Shown: positions 34,326-46,109, counted from the first letter of the stretch. The stretch is DNA of 64,000 bases from Pegoplata infirma (GCA_963921195.1 OY992537.1:133446694-133510693); one strand, 5' to 3'. Made by a program: numbers and translations. Notes: a model not told the origin generated them from the sequence alone.

Positions 34326-36554
34326 GTGGAATGTTTAGGTATTTTATCAGTTTAATTTTTATGCATTTTACCTTATTTTGAAAGTAAACAAAATTGTTTA
34401 AAAAAACAACAGTCATTAAACATTTAAAAAAATACGTAGTTGTAAAAAAATTAGAAAATATGTACCAAAAAGTTTTTACACAAATACAAGTAGGAAAGTC
34501 CAAACATGGACCGATTGGATATTTTTTTAAGATCTTTAATTACTGGAAAAAACACATATAAAACAATTTTGAGAGAAATATGCTTCTTTTAACTGAATAT
34601 CGGCGACTAAATCTACAGGGAGTAACAGTATGCATTACCATGTAATGCATAGCCACAAAAAATGGAAAAATATGTAGTTGTTCCCTACCGCTTACCATAG
34701 GCCATATTTTTTTTTTTCATTTTTCATGCATTACGAAGGTTCATGCATTATTTTTAGTCTTATCCCAAAAAAATCATTAATCCTGTATAGAGTAAGGCCA
34801 CGTTCACACTACATGAACTTATACCTAATTCACACCTAAGATGAAATCACATTCGATCACAACGCATAGCGTTGTTCAAAATTCTGTGTAAATTGGTTTT
34901 GTAAAAACAATAAATTATATTGAAATTTTTACGAAAATAAACCCCAATTTTCTTTATTTAACTTTATCAAAAATACATATTTTGATTGTGTCATTACAAA
35001 AATACAACTCCATAACCAAAAATTTAAATTAGCCGACGATTGAGAGCAAACGCCGCCGTCTGCAAGCAAATGGGGCGAGTCGCCACCACCGTAAGTTCCT
35101 CGTCGGCACAATTTAAATTAATTGTTAGAGTCACTTAATTCAAATTTAAAGGGGTTGTTTGTATGAGGCCAAGGTCCAAACATGGATAAAATTTTCCAAA
35201 TTTCATTAGGTCTGGGCTTAACTTTCAAATTTCAGCAAAATCTATTGATAATATAAAAATCACAAATTAAAAAAAATGGAAAAAACACCATAAATACGTT
35301 ATCTTTAAAAACGCGTATTTTAAAAACGGCAAAACCAAAAAAGCACCAGCACATACCCGAAATGTAACATAATGGCAACACTGAATTCAAATTTAACGAT
35401 TTTGCAGCAAAAACAGTTGGTAGCTCTGCTTGTAAACAAGCGCCCCCTTACGGAATTATTACTAACAAAAAAAAATTAAAAACCTAATAAATTACTGTAT
35501 ATTAGTACTTTTATGAACTAAAAATAGTAAAAAAATTAGTACAACCGACTACCAACAAAAATTACTCATAAACAGTAAGAAATACTAGTTTTAGCACTTT
35601 TAAGATACTAAAAAAACTACTGTAATACTGGTAATTGGTAACTTATTAGTAGATTTGGATTACCAACGCACTTACTAATTTTTTTACTGTAGAATTATTT
35701 TGAGTGTACAAGTGTATGTTTGCTTCAAAATAATATGACGGAGATCAAATCGGATATGAAGGGTATTATAGGAAGTATAGATCAGCTAACTTCAACTATT
35801 ACTACATCAAATAATTTATTAAGAGAAGACATGACAAATGCTCTTACAAAACTTACAGAGACTATGGCAAGTTTAGCAACTCAGGTCAATGAACTGAAAG
35901 CACAAAATATTCAAAAAGATGTTCGTATACAAAGTATTGAAAACAAAGTAATTACATTGGAACAACAACTACTTAACAAAAACATAGAAATAAAAAACGT
36001 ACAAAACAAGGAACTTAGTGCTAACGATGTTATAAAAACAATTGCTGCAACTGCCGATGTTAATGTTCAAGAATCGGACATAAGTAATGCGTATCGTTTG
36101 AAGCAGAAAGAAGACAAAATTATTGTTGAGTTCTGTTCCTTAAATAAAAAAAGGGAAGTAATGAAGAAACTTCGAAGAGTCAAAGGAGAGATTTTAAACA
36201 AAACAAACCAAGCAAATACAAATATTGAAACTAATCAAAACAGCGAAAATAGCGCAGCTGAAAAAAAAAATAATAACGATGATTTCATATACATCAATGA
36301 CCAACTCACGGCACATAATCGACATCTAATGTGGCTAGCTAAAAACAAAGCCAGAGAAACTGGTTGGAAATTTGTATGGTTTCGTAATGGACATATTGTT
36401 GCAAAAAAAACGGAAAATTCTTCAACTATATTGATTCTAAATGCTTGTGATATTGAGTTAATTGTTTAAATTAAATACATTATAAATACTTTTTATTTTT
36501 GTTCTTTTAAAAATTAAAACTTCTTCCGAAAAAAAAAAAAAAAATAAATAAAAT

Positions 36555-39500
36555 ATGAATAATATAATTACCCAAACACTGGACAATTTTAATCAAATTA
36601 ATAAAGACTATCTAAGTTATCCCCTTTCACTAATTTACTTAAACATTCGATCTCTACGTACAAACTTTACACCTTTTTTAGCGAATATTCATAATATATT
36701 ACAACATATTAAAATAATTATACTTGTTGAAACCAACATTAACGATATTGAGGGAGCATTTTACGGCATAAGAGGCTTTAATTCAACGTTCATAAATAGA
36801 GGGGGCAGGGGAGGAGGAATTGCTATATATGTGAGAGAGAATATATTACACGACAACATTGTAACAAACTATACGTCTTTTGAATCACTTCACATAAATA
36901 TACAAACAACAAGCAGTACTTTTTCCTTATTTGCAATTTACCGACCACCTTCTCTTAATAAGAAAAAATTTGTTGAAGAAATAGATGAAATGCTTAACAC
37001 TGTTAGTAAACAACAAAACATTATTTTGGTGGGAGATATGAATATTGATCTCAATAAAAAAGATTTCATTACAAACCACTACATTGATACACTATTGGCA
37101 AATGGATTACAGCTCTTAATTAATGATACCACAAGAGAGGATTTAAATAGAAACACGTGCACTAATATTGATCATCTCTTTGTTAGAAACAAAAACATAA
37201 ACACAAACACATATGCATCAATCATAAAAACAAATATTTCAGATCACTTTACCCTTGTATGCTGTCTCTTAGAAAACGAAATTCTTTCAAGTCATACAGA
37301 AAGTACACAAAGTAAAAGAGTATGCAATCATAAAGTAAATAATCAGATACGTGCAACCCAATGGCACGAATTAAATAATCTAACAGATACGAATGACATG
37401 TTTAACTCGATACTCAATAAATTTAATATAATCTATAAAAACTCAGAAATAAACAATAAAATAAAAACGAATCGAATTACAAACCCGTGGATGAGTGAAT
37501 ATTTGATAAAATGTTGTCAAAATAGGGATAAACTTTATAAAAAATGGTATTTATGTAGAAATAATAAACAATATGAAAAAGAATATAAAAAATATAGAAA
37601 TATAGTGAATAAAAAATTAAATACCGCAAAAAATAATTATTATAAAAATAAGTTCTTTGAAAATAGAGGTAACATACGGCTAACATGGAAACTTATAAAC
37701 GAAATTATCGGTAAGAAATCAAATAATCTCGATGAAACTATACTAAAGAATTTTAACAACACTAATATAACGGACATATGTAACAATTTCGCAACAAATT
37801 TTAAACAAAATGTAAACCAAATCGTACATAATTGTGAAATCAAAACAATAAACAACGCTTCAAATGTTCTTGAAAATTCCATTTATTTAACAAATACAAG
37901 CGAGGAAGAGATTTTTAACATCCTCAACACACTAAATGTAAATAAAAGCGCCGGATTTGATGAAATAAGACCAATCGACTTAAAACACAACGCAATAGAA
38001 ATGACACCGATTATAACGAAACTTATAAACCTAATAATCGATACTGGGACCATCCCAGATATGTTTAAAGTGTCAATAATTCGACCAATATACAAAAGTG
38101 GTAAAAGATCTGAAGTCAACAATTACAGACCAATTGCAATTCTACCAGTCATTGAAAAAATTATGGAAGAAATTGTATGTAAAAGGCTTACAGAATTTAT
38201 AATAAAAAATAATATCATTAGCAAAAATCAATTTGGTTTCCAAAAGGGGAAAAATATAAATAAACTTCTCGGCAATTTTTCAAATTTTATTAATCAACAA
38301 TTAAGTAAAAACCATCATTGTCTTACGCTTTATATAGATTTCAGTAAAGCATTTGACACTCTGTGCCATACTAAACTTTTACAAATGCTCGAAAAAAACG
38401 GTATAAGAGGGAATTGTTTAGAATGGTTCAGAAATTACTTACATCTTAGAACGTATTATGTAAAAGTTTCAACAAAATTTAGCACTGAAACGAGCTTAAA
38501 CTATGGCGTTCCGCAAGGTTCAAAATTGGGACCAATATTATACATAATTTATGCAAATGAGTTAATGAATATTCTTGATAGGAGCAAAACCTTCGCATAT
38601 GCTGATGATACGGCAATTGTTGTAGCTCACAAAAACATAGAAAATGCTAAGCAGATAATGCAACACCAACTGAATATAGCAACCAGATGGTGTCATGATC
38701 ACGGACTTGTAATAAACTCTTCAAAAACTAAAGTCATGCATATTAAACCACCTCATATTTTGTATACGGACATTAACTTAAAATACCATGAAACAAATTG
38801 CTTGCACAAAAACAAATTGAACGACCTTTTATGCGATAGTGGACAATGCTCTACTACAATAGAACTTGTAAATACATACAAATATCTAGGAGTACATGTC
38901 GACCACAATTTTACTTGGAATGTACATATTGATGAAGTAAGAAAGAAATTGAGAAAAGCTGCGTATATGCTATACCAATTAAAAAACTGCTCCAATAATG
39001 CTGTGTTGCGGCAAGCTTATTACTCGCTTGTGGAATCACATATACGCCATGGAATAACTGCATGGGGAAACTCAAAACGTTGTAGAATCCTACAAGAAAC
39101 CCAAAACAAACTCCTTAAAATACTCGCCAAAAGAAGCACAAACACTATACAAACCCATAATACAACTTTACAAACTACAATAACAAATATGAACAACATC
39201 ACAACAAATATCAGAAACCATAATAACAACAACATATTAGAAAACAACTCAGCCAACAACATTCATCAAACAAATAACACAAACAATGAAACCACTGATA
39301 ACAACACACACAACAATACCAACAACAATCACCACACATCAAATGCGCAAAATAACAACAACAACATCTCGAGAAACAACCCAACAACATCAACAAACGT
39401 CAACAACCAAAAAATAGCTACTGAAAAACATATATTGAATGTTAAAAGTATCTATTACACTACATTAGCCATCGAATTTTACAATGATACCAGATTTTTA

Positions 39501-39704
39501 TACAAGATAGACCATAATTACAGCACCAGAAGAAAAGCTGATGGAAGATACAGCATCCCGAAGTTTAAAAACAATTATGGCCAAAGCACTCTTAACGTTA
39601 TGTTACCAACAATTTTTAATATGATGCCTCCAGACATCATAAATACTACTAACACAAATAAAATAAAAAAAATAATTAAAAAAACTTTTTTGAACTTGCA
39701 ATGA
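36555..39704 (+). CDS. LINE ORF2: endonuclease-reverse transcriptase, intact
   Basis: A 1049-residue protein that nicks the target and copies the element RNA. APE-type endonuclease (about residues 20-240): N30 in YLNIRS, catalytic E59 in LVETN, D161 in VGDMNID, D230/H231 in SDHF. The reverse transcriptase (about 450-760) has NNYRPIAILP, IDFSKAFD (D595), GVPQGSKLGP and YADD (682-685). Residues about 862-950 are an Asn/Thr/His-rich low-complexity run from AAC/AAT triplets. The C-terminus (LPTIFNMMPPDI) is of CR1/Jockey type, with no RNase H. The start ATG follows an A-rich spacer 85 bp after ORF1. No stop or frameshift, so the enzyme may still be made. Family is sure; clade within CR1-like elements is inferred. 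Confidence 0.93.
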   Translation: MNNIITQTLDNFNQINKDYLSYPLSLIYLNIRSLRTNFTPFLANIHNILQHIKIIILVETNINDIEGAFYGIRGFNSTFINRGGRGGGIAIYVRENILHDNIVTNYTSFESLHINIQTTSSTFSLFAIYRPPSLNKKKFVEEIDEMLNTVSKQQNIILVGDMNIDLNKKDFITNHYIDTLLANGLQLLINDTTREDLNRNTCTNIDHLFVRNKNINTNTYASIIKTNISDHFTLVCCLLENEILSSHTESTQSKRVCNHKVNNQIRATQWHELNNLTDTNDMFNSILNKFNIIYKNSEINNKIKTNRITNPWMSEYLIKCCQNRDKLYKKWYLCRNNKQYEKEYKKYRNIVNKKLNTAKNNYYKNKFFENRGNIRLTWKLINEIIGKKSNNLDETILKNFNNTNITDICNNFATNFKQNVNQIVHNCEIKTINNASNVLENSIYLTNTSEEEIFNILNTLNVNKSAGFDEIRPIDLKHNAIEMTPIITKLINLIIDTGTIPDMFKVSIIRPIYKSGKRSEVNNYRPIAILPVIEKIMEEIVCKRLTEFIIKNNIISKNQFGFQKGKNINKLLGNFSNFINQQLSKNHHCLTLYIDFSKAFDTLCHTKLLQMLEKNGIRGNCLEWFRNYLHLRTYYVKVSTKFSTETSLNYGVPQGSKLGPILYIIYANELMNILDRSKTFAYADDTAIVVAHKNIENAKQIMQHQLNIATRWCHDHGLVINSSKTKVMHIKPPHILYTDINLKYHETNCLHKNKLNDLLCDSGQCSTTIELVNTYKYLGVHVDHNFTWNVHIDEVRKKLRKAAYMLYQLKNCSNNAVLRQAYYSLVESHIRHGITAWGNSKRCRILQETQNKLLKILAKRSTNTIQTHNTTLQTTITNMNNITTNIRNHNNNNILENNSANNIHQTNNTNNETTDNNTHNNTNNNHHTSNAQNNNNNISRNNPTTSTNVNNQKIATEKHILNVKSIYYTTLAIEFYNDTRFLYKIDHNYSTRRKADGRYSIPKFKNNYGQSTLNVMLPTIFNMMPPDIINTTNTNKIKKIIKKTFLNLQ

Positions 39705-39861
39705 ATACTAACTTTATTAAATAGACTACAACAACTTTGTTTAACTTTTAACCTGCAGACAAGCCACTATGGCTTTGCAAGGTATATAGGCAAATGAATT
39801 GTAAATCTTTTTGAAAATAAATAAATAATAAATAATAAAAAAAATAATAATAAAAAAAACC

Positions 39862-40383
39862 TTGTAAAATTACAAGAAAAACTTCTAACTTTTTTTGTTT
39901 GCTACCTCCTATTTGACAAAAATTCCTAGTAATTTTACAAGCCTTTTACCAATAATTTTGTAATTTTACAAGGTTTTTACCAATAAAATTGTATATTTAC
40001 AAATTTTTTGAAACGATCAAATTTACAAAGAGGTTTAGTAATTCTACTAAATTTTTTGCTACCTCATATTTTACGAGAATTCCTAGTAATTTGACAAGCT
40101 TTTTACCAATAATTTTGTAATTTTACAAGCTTTTAACCAATAAAATTGTAAATTTACAGTTTTTTGTCGCAATTAAAAATATAAGTAATTCTCGTGAATT
40201 TACTAGATTTTTTTGTAAAATTATCTTTGAAATGTTTAAAATTACAAAAAAAAAAATGTAAAATTATATAAAAAAAAAATGTAAATTTTGATCCAAATTT
40301 GTTAAAAACAAGGAAAACTGTCAAATATTGGAAAAATGGGACTACGAGATTTTTCCTAGTAATTTGACAAAGTTTTTTTTGTG
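39862..40383. mobile_element. TA-element fragment (CACT..AAAA group), 3' of LINE-2
   Basis: CTTGTAAAATTACAAGAAAA and GCTACCTCCTATTTGAC match 49234-50117. The right end is TTTTTTTTGTG then TA (40384-40385). The left terminus is missing, consistent with LINE-2 having inserted into it. Confidence 0.5.
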
Positions 40384-40429
40384 TATAATAATAACACTGT
40401 TCAACACCAAAATGTGTTTGACTTAAAAC

Positions 40430-40551
40430 TAAAAATAAAATGAAAGTACCCTAATAGTTGACTAAAACCCCTAGAAGACTTTGGTAACGTACTTACGGAA
40501 TTTTTTTATGTCTTTCACAGGGCACCCACCGATTGACTTGAAACATGCATA
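40430..40551 (+). repeat. dispersed repeat F, left half
   Basis: GGGCACCCACCGATTGACTT near 40520 matches, in complement, CAATCGGTGGGTGCCC near 46460. Split from its other half (42267-42350, AGCTGCCCAATCTC) by the element 40552-42266. Confidence 0.55.
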
Positions 40552-42266
40552 CACTCAAAAAAATAAGTTTGTAAATTTACAAGCAAAAGGTCTTGTAATT
40601 CTATTTTACTAATATTTTTGTCTTTTTACAAAAATTGTTGTATATTTAATAAAACGAAAACTACAGTTTGCTTTGTAATTTTACTATTATATGTTGGTAA
40701 ATTTATTTTACACATTTTTTAGGTAAATTTACAAAAAAGTGAATTATTTTACAAATTAAAAAAATATTACAAGGTGTTTAGTTTTTTTACACAAAAAAAC
40801 TGTAATTGTACAACATAATTTTACTTGATGTTATTTAGTCTTTCTACCAAAAAAATGTCTTTTACCAAAAAAATGTTTTATTACAAACATTTTTTTTTAA
40901 GATCGTTTACAAGGTTTTCAGTTTGAAATGTATGTATTGAAAAGTACAAAATTCCAATATAATTTTACAAAACTTATTTTATTACTAGAATTAATGTTGT
41001 TTTACAAAAAAAAAATAATTATTCAACAATAGGACACGCAAAAATTTTCTAAGTTCAGATTTTTTTTTGCGTTTTGGAGTAAAAAATTTAGTTAAAAATA
41101 ATTTTTTATAAATAATTTTTACACCATTTTTTTGGTAATTTGCGTTAAGTAAAATACCACAATTTTTATGTGTTTCTACTAAGTATATAATTGTTCTAGT
41201 TTTTTTTTTGTATTTTTACCATTTTTTTTGGTGATTTTACCATATTTTTTGGTAATTTTTTTTTTTAAATTTGGTACCTAAAATGTCAATAGAAAGCTGT
41301 CAATTATGAAAAATCAAATTTTTCTTATTTTAACTGGTACTTAAACATCCAATCTACAATATCCAAATTTTTTTTTCCCGATTTTTTAAAAATACTTGTG
41401 AAAATAATTAAAAATTCAAAAAAAAATTGTTATTTTTTGACTAATTTTTCCTCAAAATATAAGAAATTTCTTATGTAGCCTCCTTCGCAATTCTCATATG
41501 TTCTACTTAAGAAAAACGAAATGTCGAAAAAAAATAAAAAAGTGCAGTGTTATACATTAAAAAGTTTGTTAAAAGTGCTCAAGTGAAAAAAAATCTTTTC
41601 ATGTTGTTGAAGTGCTACTCCAGCTGCCGAAGAAGGAAAAATAAGATGCACCAATGGAAAAAATCTTTAAATTTACAAATCCAATATGTAAATAAACCAA
41701 TTTTTTTGTAAATTTACAAAACAAATATGAAAATTTAAAAAACAAAATTGTATACTTACGAAAAAAGTTGTAATTTTACAAAAATGAAATAGAAAATACA
41801 AAAGCAATATTGTAAATTTACAAATTTTATGGTTAAACTACTGTTTTTACGGCAAAAAAATAAGGAAAAATGGTACATATACAATAAAAATTGTAAATTT
41901 ACCACTTTTTATTGTAAATATACAAGTTTTTTGCATAAAAAACAGTAGTTTAACCAAATAATTTGTTAATCTACAATTTATTTTTTTCATTTTCTATTTT
42001 TCCTTGTAAAATAACAACCTTTTTCTGTAAGTTTACAACTTTGTTTTGCAAATTTACCAAATTTTTAGCAAATTTACAAAAAAAATGTTCACCTCGAAGA
42101 TGATATTTTACAAAAAAAACTGTAAATTTACATTTTCTTTTGTTAAATCAATTTACAAATTATCCCCGTAACTTTACGGGGATTCTTGCTAGTACATATT
42201 TTACATAACCTGCCCCGTAAAATCACGGGGATTTTATGTCATTTTACAAACTTTTTTTTTTTAGTG
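40552..42266. mobile_element. TA-flanked element, CACTCAAAA family copy 1
   Basis: Begins CACTCAAAAAAATAAGTTTG and ends AAACTTTTTTTTTTTAGTG, flanked by TA at 40550-40551 and 42267-42268. Made of TTTGTAAATTTACAAA-like palindromic words. It shares nearly its whole length with 42487-44416. Two GC hairpins lie near the right end (42163-42182 and 42212-42231). Non-autonomous. Confidence 0.8.
42163..42231. repeat. paired CCCCGTA..TACGGGG hairpins, copy 1
   Basis: CCCCGTAACTTTACGGGG and CCCCGTAAAATCACGGGG stand 30 bp apart. The same pair occurs in copy 2 at about 44314-44382. Confidence 0.75.
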
Positions 42267-42350
42267 TATAGGCAAGAGAGGAGCAAAATAAGAGTTACCT
42301 GCTTGTCTTTAGCTGCCCAATCTCACGGCTATTTTTAGGATTTTTCCTAT
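42267..42350 (+). repeat. dispersed repeat F, right half
   Basis: GAGTTACCTGCTTGTCTTTA and AGCTGCCCAATCTC correspond to the complement near 46380-46410. Confidence 0.5.
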
Positions 42351-42486
42351 TTCTTCAAAAGAAACTATATGAAGATTTTATACACACACAAAAAAACTTC
42401 GATGTAATATTGCCTAAACTGGCAAAGGTATTTTCTTTTTGTATGAAATAAAAAAAAAATAGTTTTATTACCTATAAACATGGGTA

Positions 42487-44416
42487 CACTCAAAAAAAAA
42501 AGTTTGTAAAATTACAAGTCAAAGGTCTTGTAATTCTATTTTACTAATATTTTTGTCTTTTTACAAAAATTGTTGTATATTTAATAAAACGAAAACTACA
42601 GCTTGCTTTGTAATTTTACTGTTATATGTTGGTAAATTTATTTTACAAATTTTTTAGGTAAATTTACAAAAAAGTGAATTACTTTACAAAGTTAAAAAAT
42701 ATTACAAGGTGTTTTGTTTTTTTACACAAGAAAACTGTTATTGTACAACAAAATTTTACTTGATGTTATTTAGTCTTTCTACCAAAAAATGTGTTATTAC
42801 AAACATTTTTTTTAAGATCGTTTACAAGGTTTTCAGTTTGAAATGTATGTATTAAAAAGTACAAAATTCCAATGTAATTTTACAAAACATATTTTATTAC
42901 TAGAATTAATGTTGTTTTACAAAAAAAAATTAATTATTCAACAATAGGACACGCAAAAATTTTCTAAGTTCAATTTTTTTTTTGCGTTTGGGAGTAAAAA
43001 TTTAGTTAAAAATAATTTTTTATAAATAAAAAATTTCATGAAAAAAAATTTTGGAAATTTTTTAAGTTCCAGACACAAACATTTTTCAACTAATTGTAAG
43101 CTTTAGCAAAAAAATTGAATTTTTACACCATTTTTTGGTAATTTGCGTTAAGTAAAATACCACAATTTTTATGTGTTTCTACTATATAATTGTTTAAGTT
43201 TTTTTTTGTATTTTTACCATTTTTTTTGGTAATTTTACCACATTTTTTTTTTAAATTTGGCACCTAAAATGTCAATAAAAAGTTGCCAATTATGAAAAAT
43301 TAAGTTTTTCTTATTTTAACAGGTACTTAAACACCCAATCTACAATATCCAAAAAAAAATTTTTTCGTTTTTTTTTAAATACTAGCGAAAAGAATTAAAA
43401 ATTAAAAAAATTAAAATATAAGAAATTTCTTATGTAGCCTCCTTCGCAATTCTCATATGTTCTACTTAAGAAAAACGAAATGTCGAAAAAAATAAAAAAG
43501 AGCAGTGTTATAAATTAAAAAGTTTGTTAAAAGTGTTCAAGTGAAAAAAAATCATTTCAGGTTGTTGAAGTGCTACTCCAGCTGCCGAAGTAGGAAAAAT
43601 AAGATGCACCAATGGAAAAAAAACCTTTAAATTTACAAAACAAATATGTAAATAAACCAAATTTTTTGTAAATTTACAAAACAAATATGAATATTTAAAA
43701 AAACAAAATTGTATACTTACGAACAAAGTTGTAATTTTACAAAAAAGAAGTAGAAAATACAAGAAAAATATTGTAAATTTACAAATTATTTGGTTAAACT
43801 ACTGTATTTACGTCAAAAATATAAGAAAAAATGGTATATATACAATAAAAATTGTAAATTTATCACTTTTTATTGTAAATGTACAAATATTTTTGCCATA
43901 AAAACAGTAGTTTAACCAAACAATGTGTAAATTTACAATTTTATTTTTTGAGTTTCTACTTTATTTTGTAAATTTACAACTTTTTTTGTAAGTCTACAAT
44001 TTATTTTGTAAATTTAAATATTTTTTTTTTGCAAATTTACAATTTTTATTGTAAATATACGGGTTTTTTTAATATTTTTTTGCAGTAAAAACAGTAGTTT
44101 AACCAAATAATTTGTTAATCTACAATTTATTTTTTCATTTTCTACCTTTCGTTGTAAAATAACAACCTTTTTCTGTAAGTTTACAATTTTGTTTTGTAAA
44201 TTTACCAAATTTTTTGTAAATTTACAAAAAAAAATGTTCACCTCGAAGTTATTATTTTACAAAAAAAAATTGTAAATTTACATTTTCTTTTGTTAAATCA
44301 ATTTACAAATTATCCCCGTAACATTACGGGGATTCTTGCTAGTACATATTTTACAAAACCTGCCCCGTAAAATCACGGGGATTTTATGTCATTTTACAAA
44401 CTTTTTTTTTTGAGTG
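42487..44416. mobile_element. TA-flanked element, CACTCAAAA family copy 2
   Basis: Begins CACTCAAAAAAAAAAGTTTG and ends CTTTTTTTTTTGAGTG, flanked by TA at 42485-42486 and 44417-44418. Collinear with copy 1, plus about 215 bp of extra internal sequence near 43860-44100 (a further TTGTAAATTTACAA stretch with CAGTAGTTTAACCAAA twice). Minus-strand open frames in it are the repeat words and not genes. Confidence 0.8.
44314..44382. repeat. paired CCCCGTA..TACGGGG hairpins, copy 2
   Basis: Same arrangement as 42163-42231, with one change in the loop of the first (AACATTACGGGG). Confidence 0.75.
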
Positions 44417-44418
44417 TA

Positions 44419-44855
44419 GTATTTCACCTAAAAACAAAGTTGTTTTACATGTGCTAAATAGGAAACATCTTCGAAATTTTTTTGGCATAATTGTAAATTT
44501 CAAAACAATTAAATTATTTAAAATATTTAAAAATGAAATGATTGAATATGCACAAAATCTTCTAAAAATAAATAAAATTAAATAAAAAGGTAATGTTTTT
44601 TTTTTAATAAATCACACTTAAGTTTAATAATGACATATATTTTTTTAGATTACGTGGAAAGTAATGTGCAGTCATCTCATCAAGAAAGAACGTTTTAAAA
44701 AGCCTCTAAAGAAGCTGTACACAGCCATGGATATCTTTTACAAGCGTAAATTTTACAACATTTGATTGCAAAACAGTAAAAGAAGTCCAGCCTCTTATAT
44801 AAATGGTACGTAATAGACTAAAGGAGGTGTAAATATATGTTTTATCTTAACTTTG
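44419..44855. other. unassigned sequence
   Basis: No gene or bounded repeat seen. Confidence 0.35.
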
Positions 44856-45640
44856 TGTCTGGAAAATGTCTCAGATTTTGAGAAATTTTTTTTAAGGAAA
44901 ATGCTCAGATTCCTGGACAATTTTCGTAAAGAAATAGCCTCAAATTTTGGCTATTTCTTAATTTTTCACAATTTTCACAAAAATCTTCCAGATCATCCTG
45001 AGATGATCCTTAAAGAAAAAATCCCAGATTCTGAGACATTTTTCTTATGGAAAAAGTCTCAGATTCTAAGACAGTGTTTTTATAAAAACAATTTTATAAT
45101 CTGAAACTTTTTCTTTAGAAAAAAATATCTCAGAATCTTAGACTTTCTATAAAAAAATTGTCTCAGAATCTTAGACTTTTTCTATAGAAAAAATGTCTTA
45201 GAATCTGAGACTTTTTCTATAGAAAAAATGTCTCAGAATCTAAGACTTTCTATAGAAAAATTGCCTCAGAATCTGAGACTTTTTCTTTCAAAAAGGTAAA
45301 ATGTATCAGAATCTGAGACAATTTTTCTATAGATAAAGTCTCAGATTCTGAGACAATTTTTCTATAGATAAAGTCTCAGATTCTGAGAAAATTTTTCTAT
45401 AGAAAAAAAGATATAGATATAGATTCTGAGACAATTTTTCTATTGAACAATTTTTCTATAGAAAAAGTCTCAGTTTCTGAGACAATTTTTCTATATAAAA
45501 AGTCTCAGATTCTGAGACAATTTTGCTATAAAAAAAGTCTCAGATTCTGAGACAATTTTTCTATAGAAAAAGTCTTAGATTCTGAGACAATTTTTCTATA
45601 GAAAAAGTCTCAGATTCTGAGACATTTTTTCTCTCGTATG
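44856..45640. repeat. 35-bp palindromic satellite, array 1 (contains an inversion)
   Basis: Units of CTCAGAATCTGAGAC plus TTTTTCTATAGAAAAA. Decayed copies lie at 44856-45110 and clear copies at 45110-45635. Units read CTCAGAATCTGAG up to about 45305 and then CTCAGATTCTGAG, the reverse complement, so the array flips orientation. Confidence 0.85.
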
Positions 45641-46105
45641 ACTAAAATATTAATAAAGTAAATATGATTTTTTTATTCCAGGTGAATTTGGATTTTGACT
45701 ACATTTTTCTTATAAGTGGAATAGCTTGAATCAGGAAAATCAATTATGACGGTACAGTTTGGAGCACCCTAATGTATCTCATCATTTTTTATATTTTTTT
45801 TAATAAATATATAAATTAAAAAAAAAAAGTCTTTTTATTTAGCCGTTTATGGGTTAATTAAATTAAATAAAATACCAATTTAAAAGTGAATATCTGCTAA
45901 GGCTCCGTTTGTAAATTTCCAAAATTTTCAAGGAGTATTACCAAAAATTATAGGTAATTTTTCGAATATAGAAATTTGATAGGAATTTCCTATTATTTTT
46001 GTAATTGTGCCTAAAATTTTAGCAACTGCCATGTTGCCTTAGAACTTAGCTGATATTATACTACAATTTTAGGAAATATTACCTCGATTTTTTTTTTGTG
46101 TGCAG
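45641..46105. other. AT-rich, no recognisable gene
   Basis: Only short words such as AAATTATAGGTAATTTTTC; nothing supportable. Confidence 0.35.
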
Positions 46106-46109
46106 GTCG

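Larger units (their letters stand above)
31252..35706. mobile_element. 4455-bp non-autonomous element in LINE ORF1, TA-flanked
   Basis: Ends CACTCAAAAAAAA and the inverse of CACTCAAAATAATTC, flanked by TA at 31250-31251 and 35707-35708. The sub-terminal parts are rich in TTACTAATTTTAGT-like motifs on both sides, and AGTTGGTAGC with AGCGCC motifs recur toward each end (32077, 31750 and 35410-35445). No open frame above 84 codons and no transposase. Internal repeats are listed separately. Confidence 0.75.
30897..36469 (+). pseudogene. LINE ORF1 (PHD-like finger, coiled coil, Baculo_FP-like C-terminus), split
   Basis: RNA-binding ORF1 protein of a CR1-type LINE. The N-terminal part (30897-31251) starts at an ATG in AAAATGAG context. 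It has a PHD-like finger: C14, C17, C30, C33, H38, C42, then W61, C63, C66, followed by an acidic/Lys-rich linker. The C-terminal part (35709-36469) has a heptad-rich coiled coil (about 35720-36020), an IIVEFCS strand, and a Baculo_FP-like domain (INDQLTAHNRHLMWLAKNKA, GWKFVWFRNGHIVAKK). A 4455-bp insertion flanked by TA separates them. Joining 31251 to 35709 keeps the frame with no stop and gives about 371 residues, the usual size. The gene is broken only by the insertion. Confidence 0.85.
30655..39861 (+). mobile_element. full-length CR1-type LINE (LINE-2 of window), ORF1 split by an insertion
   Basis: 5' UTR (about 30655-30896), ORF1 (30897-36469, interrupted at 31252-35706), an A-rich 85-bp spacer, ORF2 (36555-39704) and a 3' UTR ending in AATAAT repeats near 39861. 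The ORF1/ORF2 domain set (PHD-like finger, coiled coil and Baculo_FP-like domain, then endonuclease and RT) is that of CR1-group LINEs. The 5' boundary is inferred; the upstream TACACTAA and downstream AAAAAACCTTGTAAAATT could be the two halves of a TA-element it inserted into. Confidence 0.82.

Noticed and set aside
36555..39704. Several minus-strand open frames under LINE-2 ORF2
   Set aside because: Antisense shadows of an intact coding frame with no family signature.
44853..45104. 83-codon open frame
   Set aside because: Decayed 35-bp satellite units translated; no domain.
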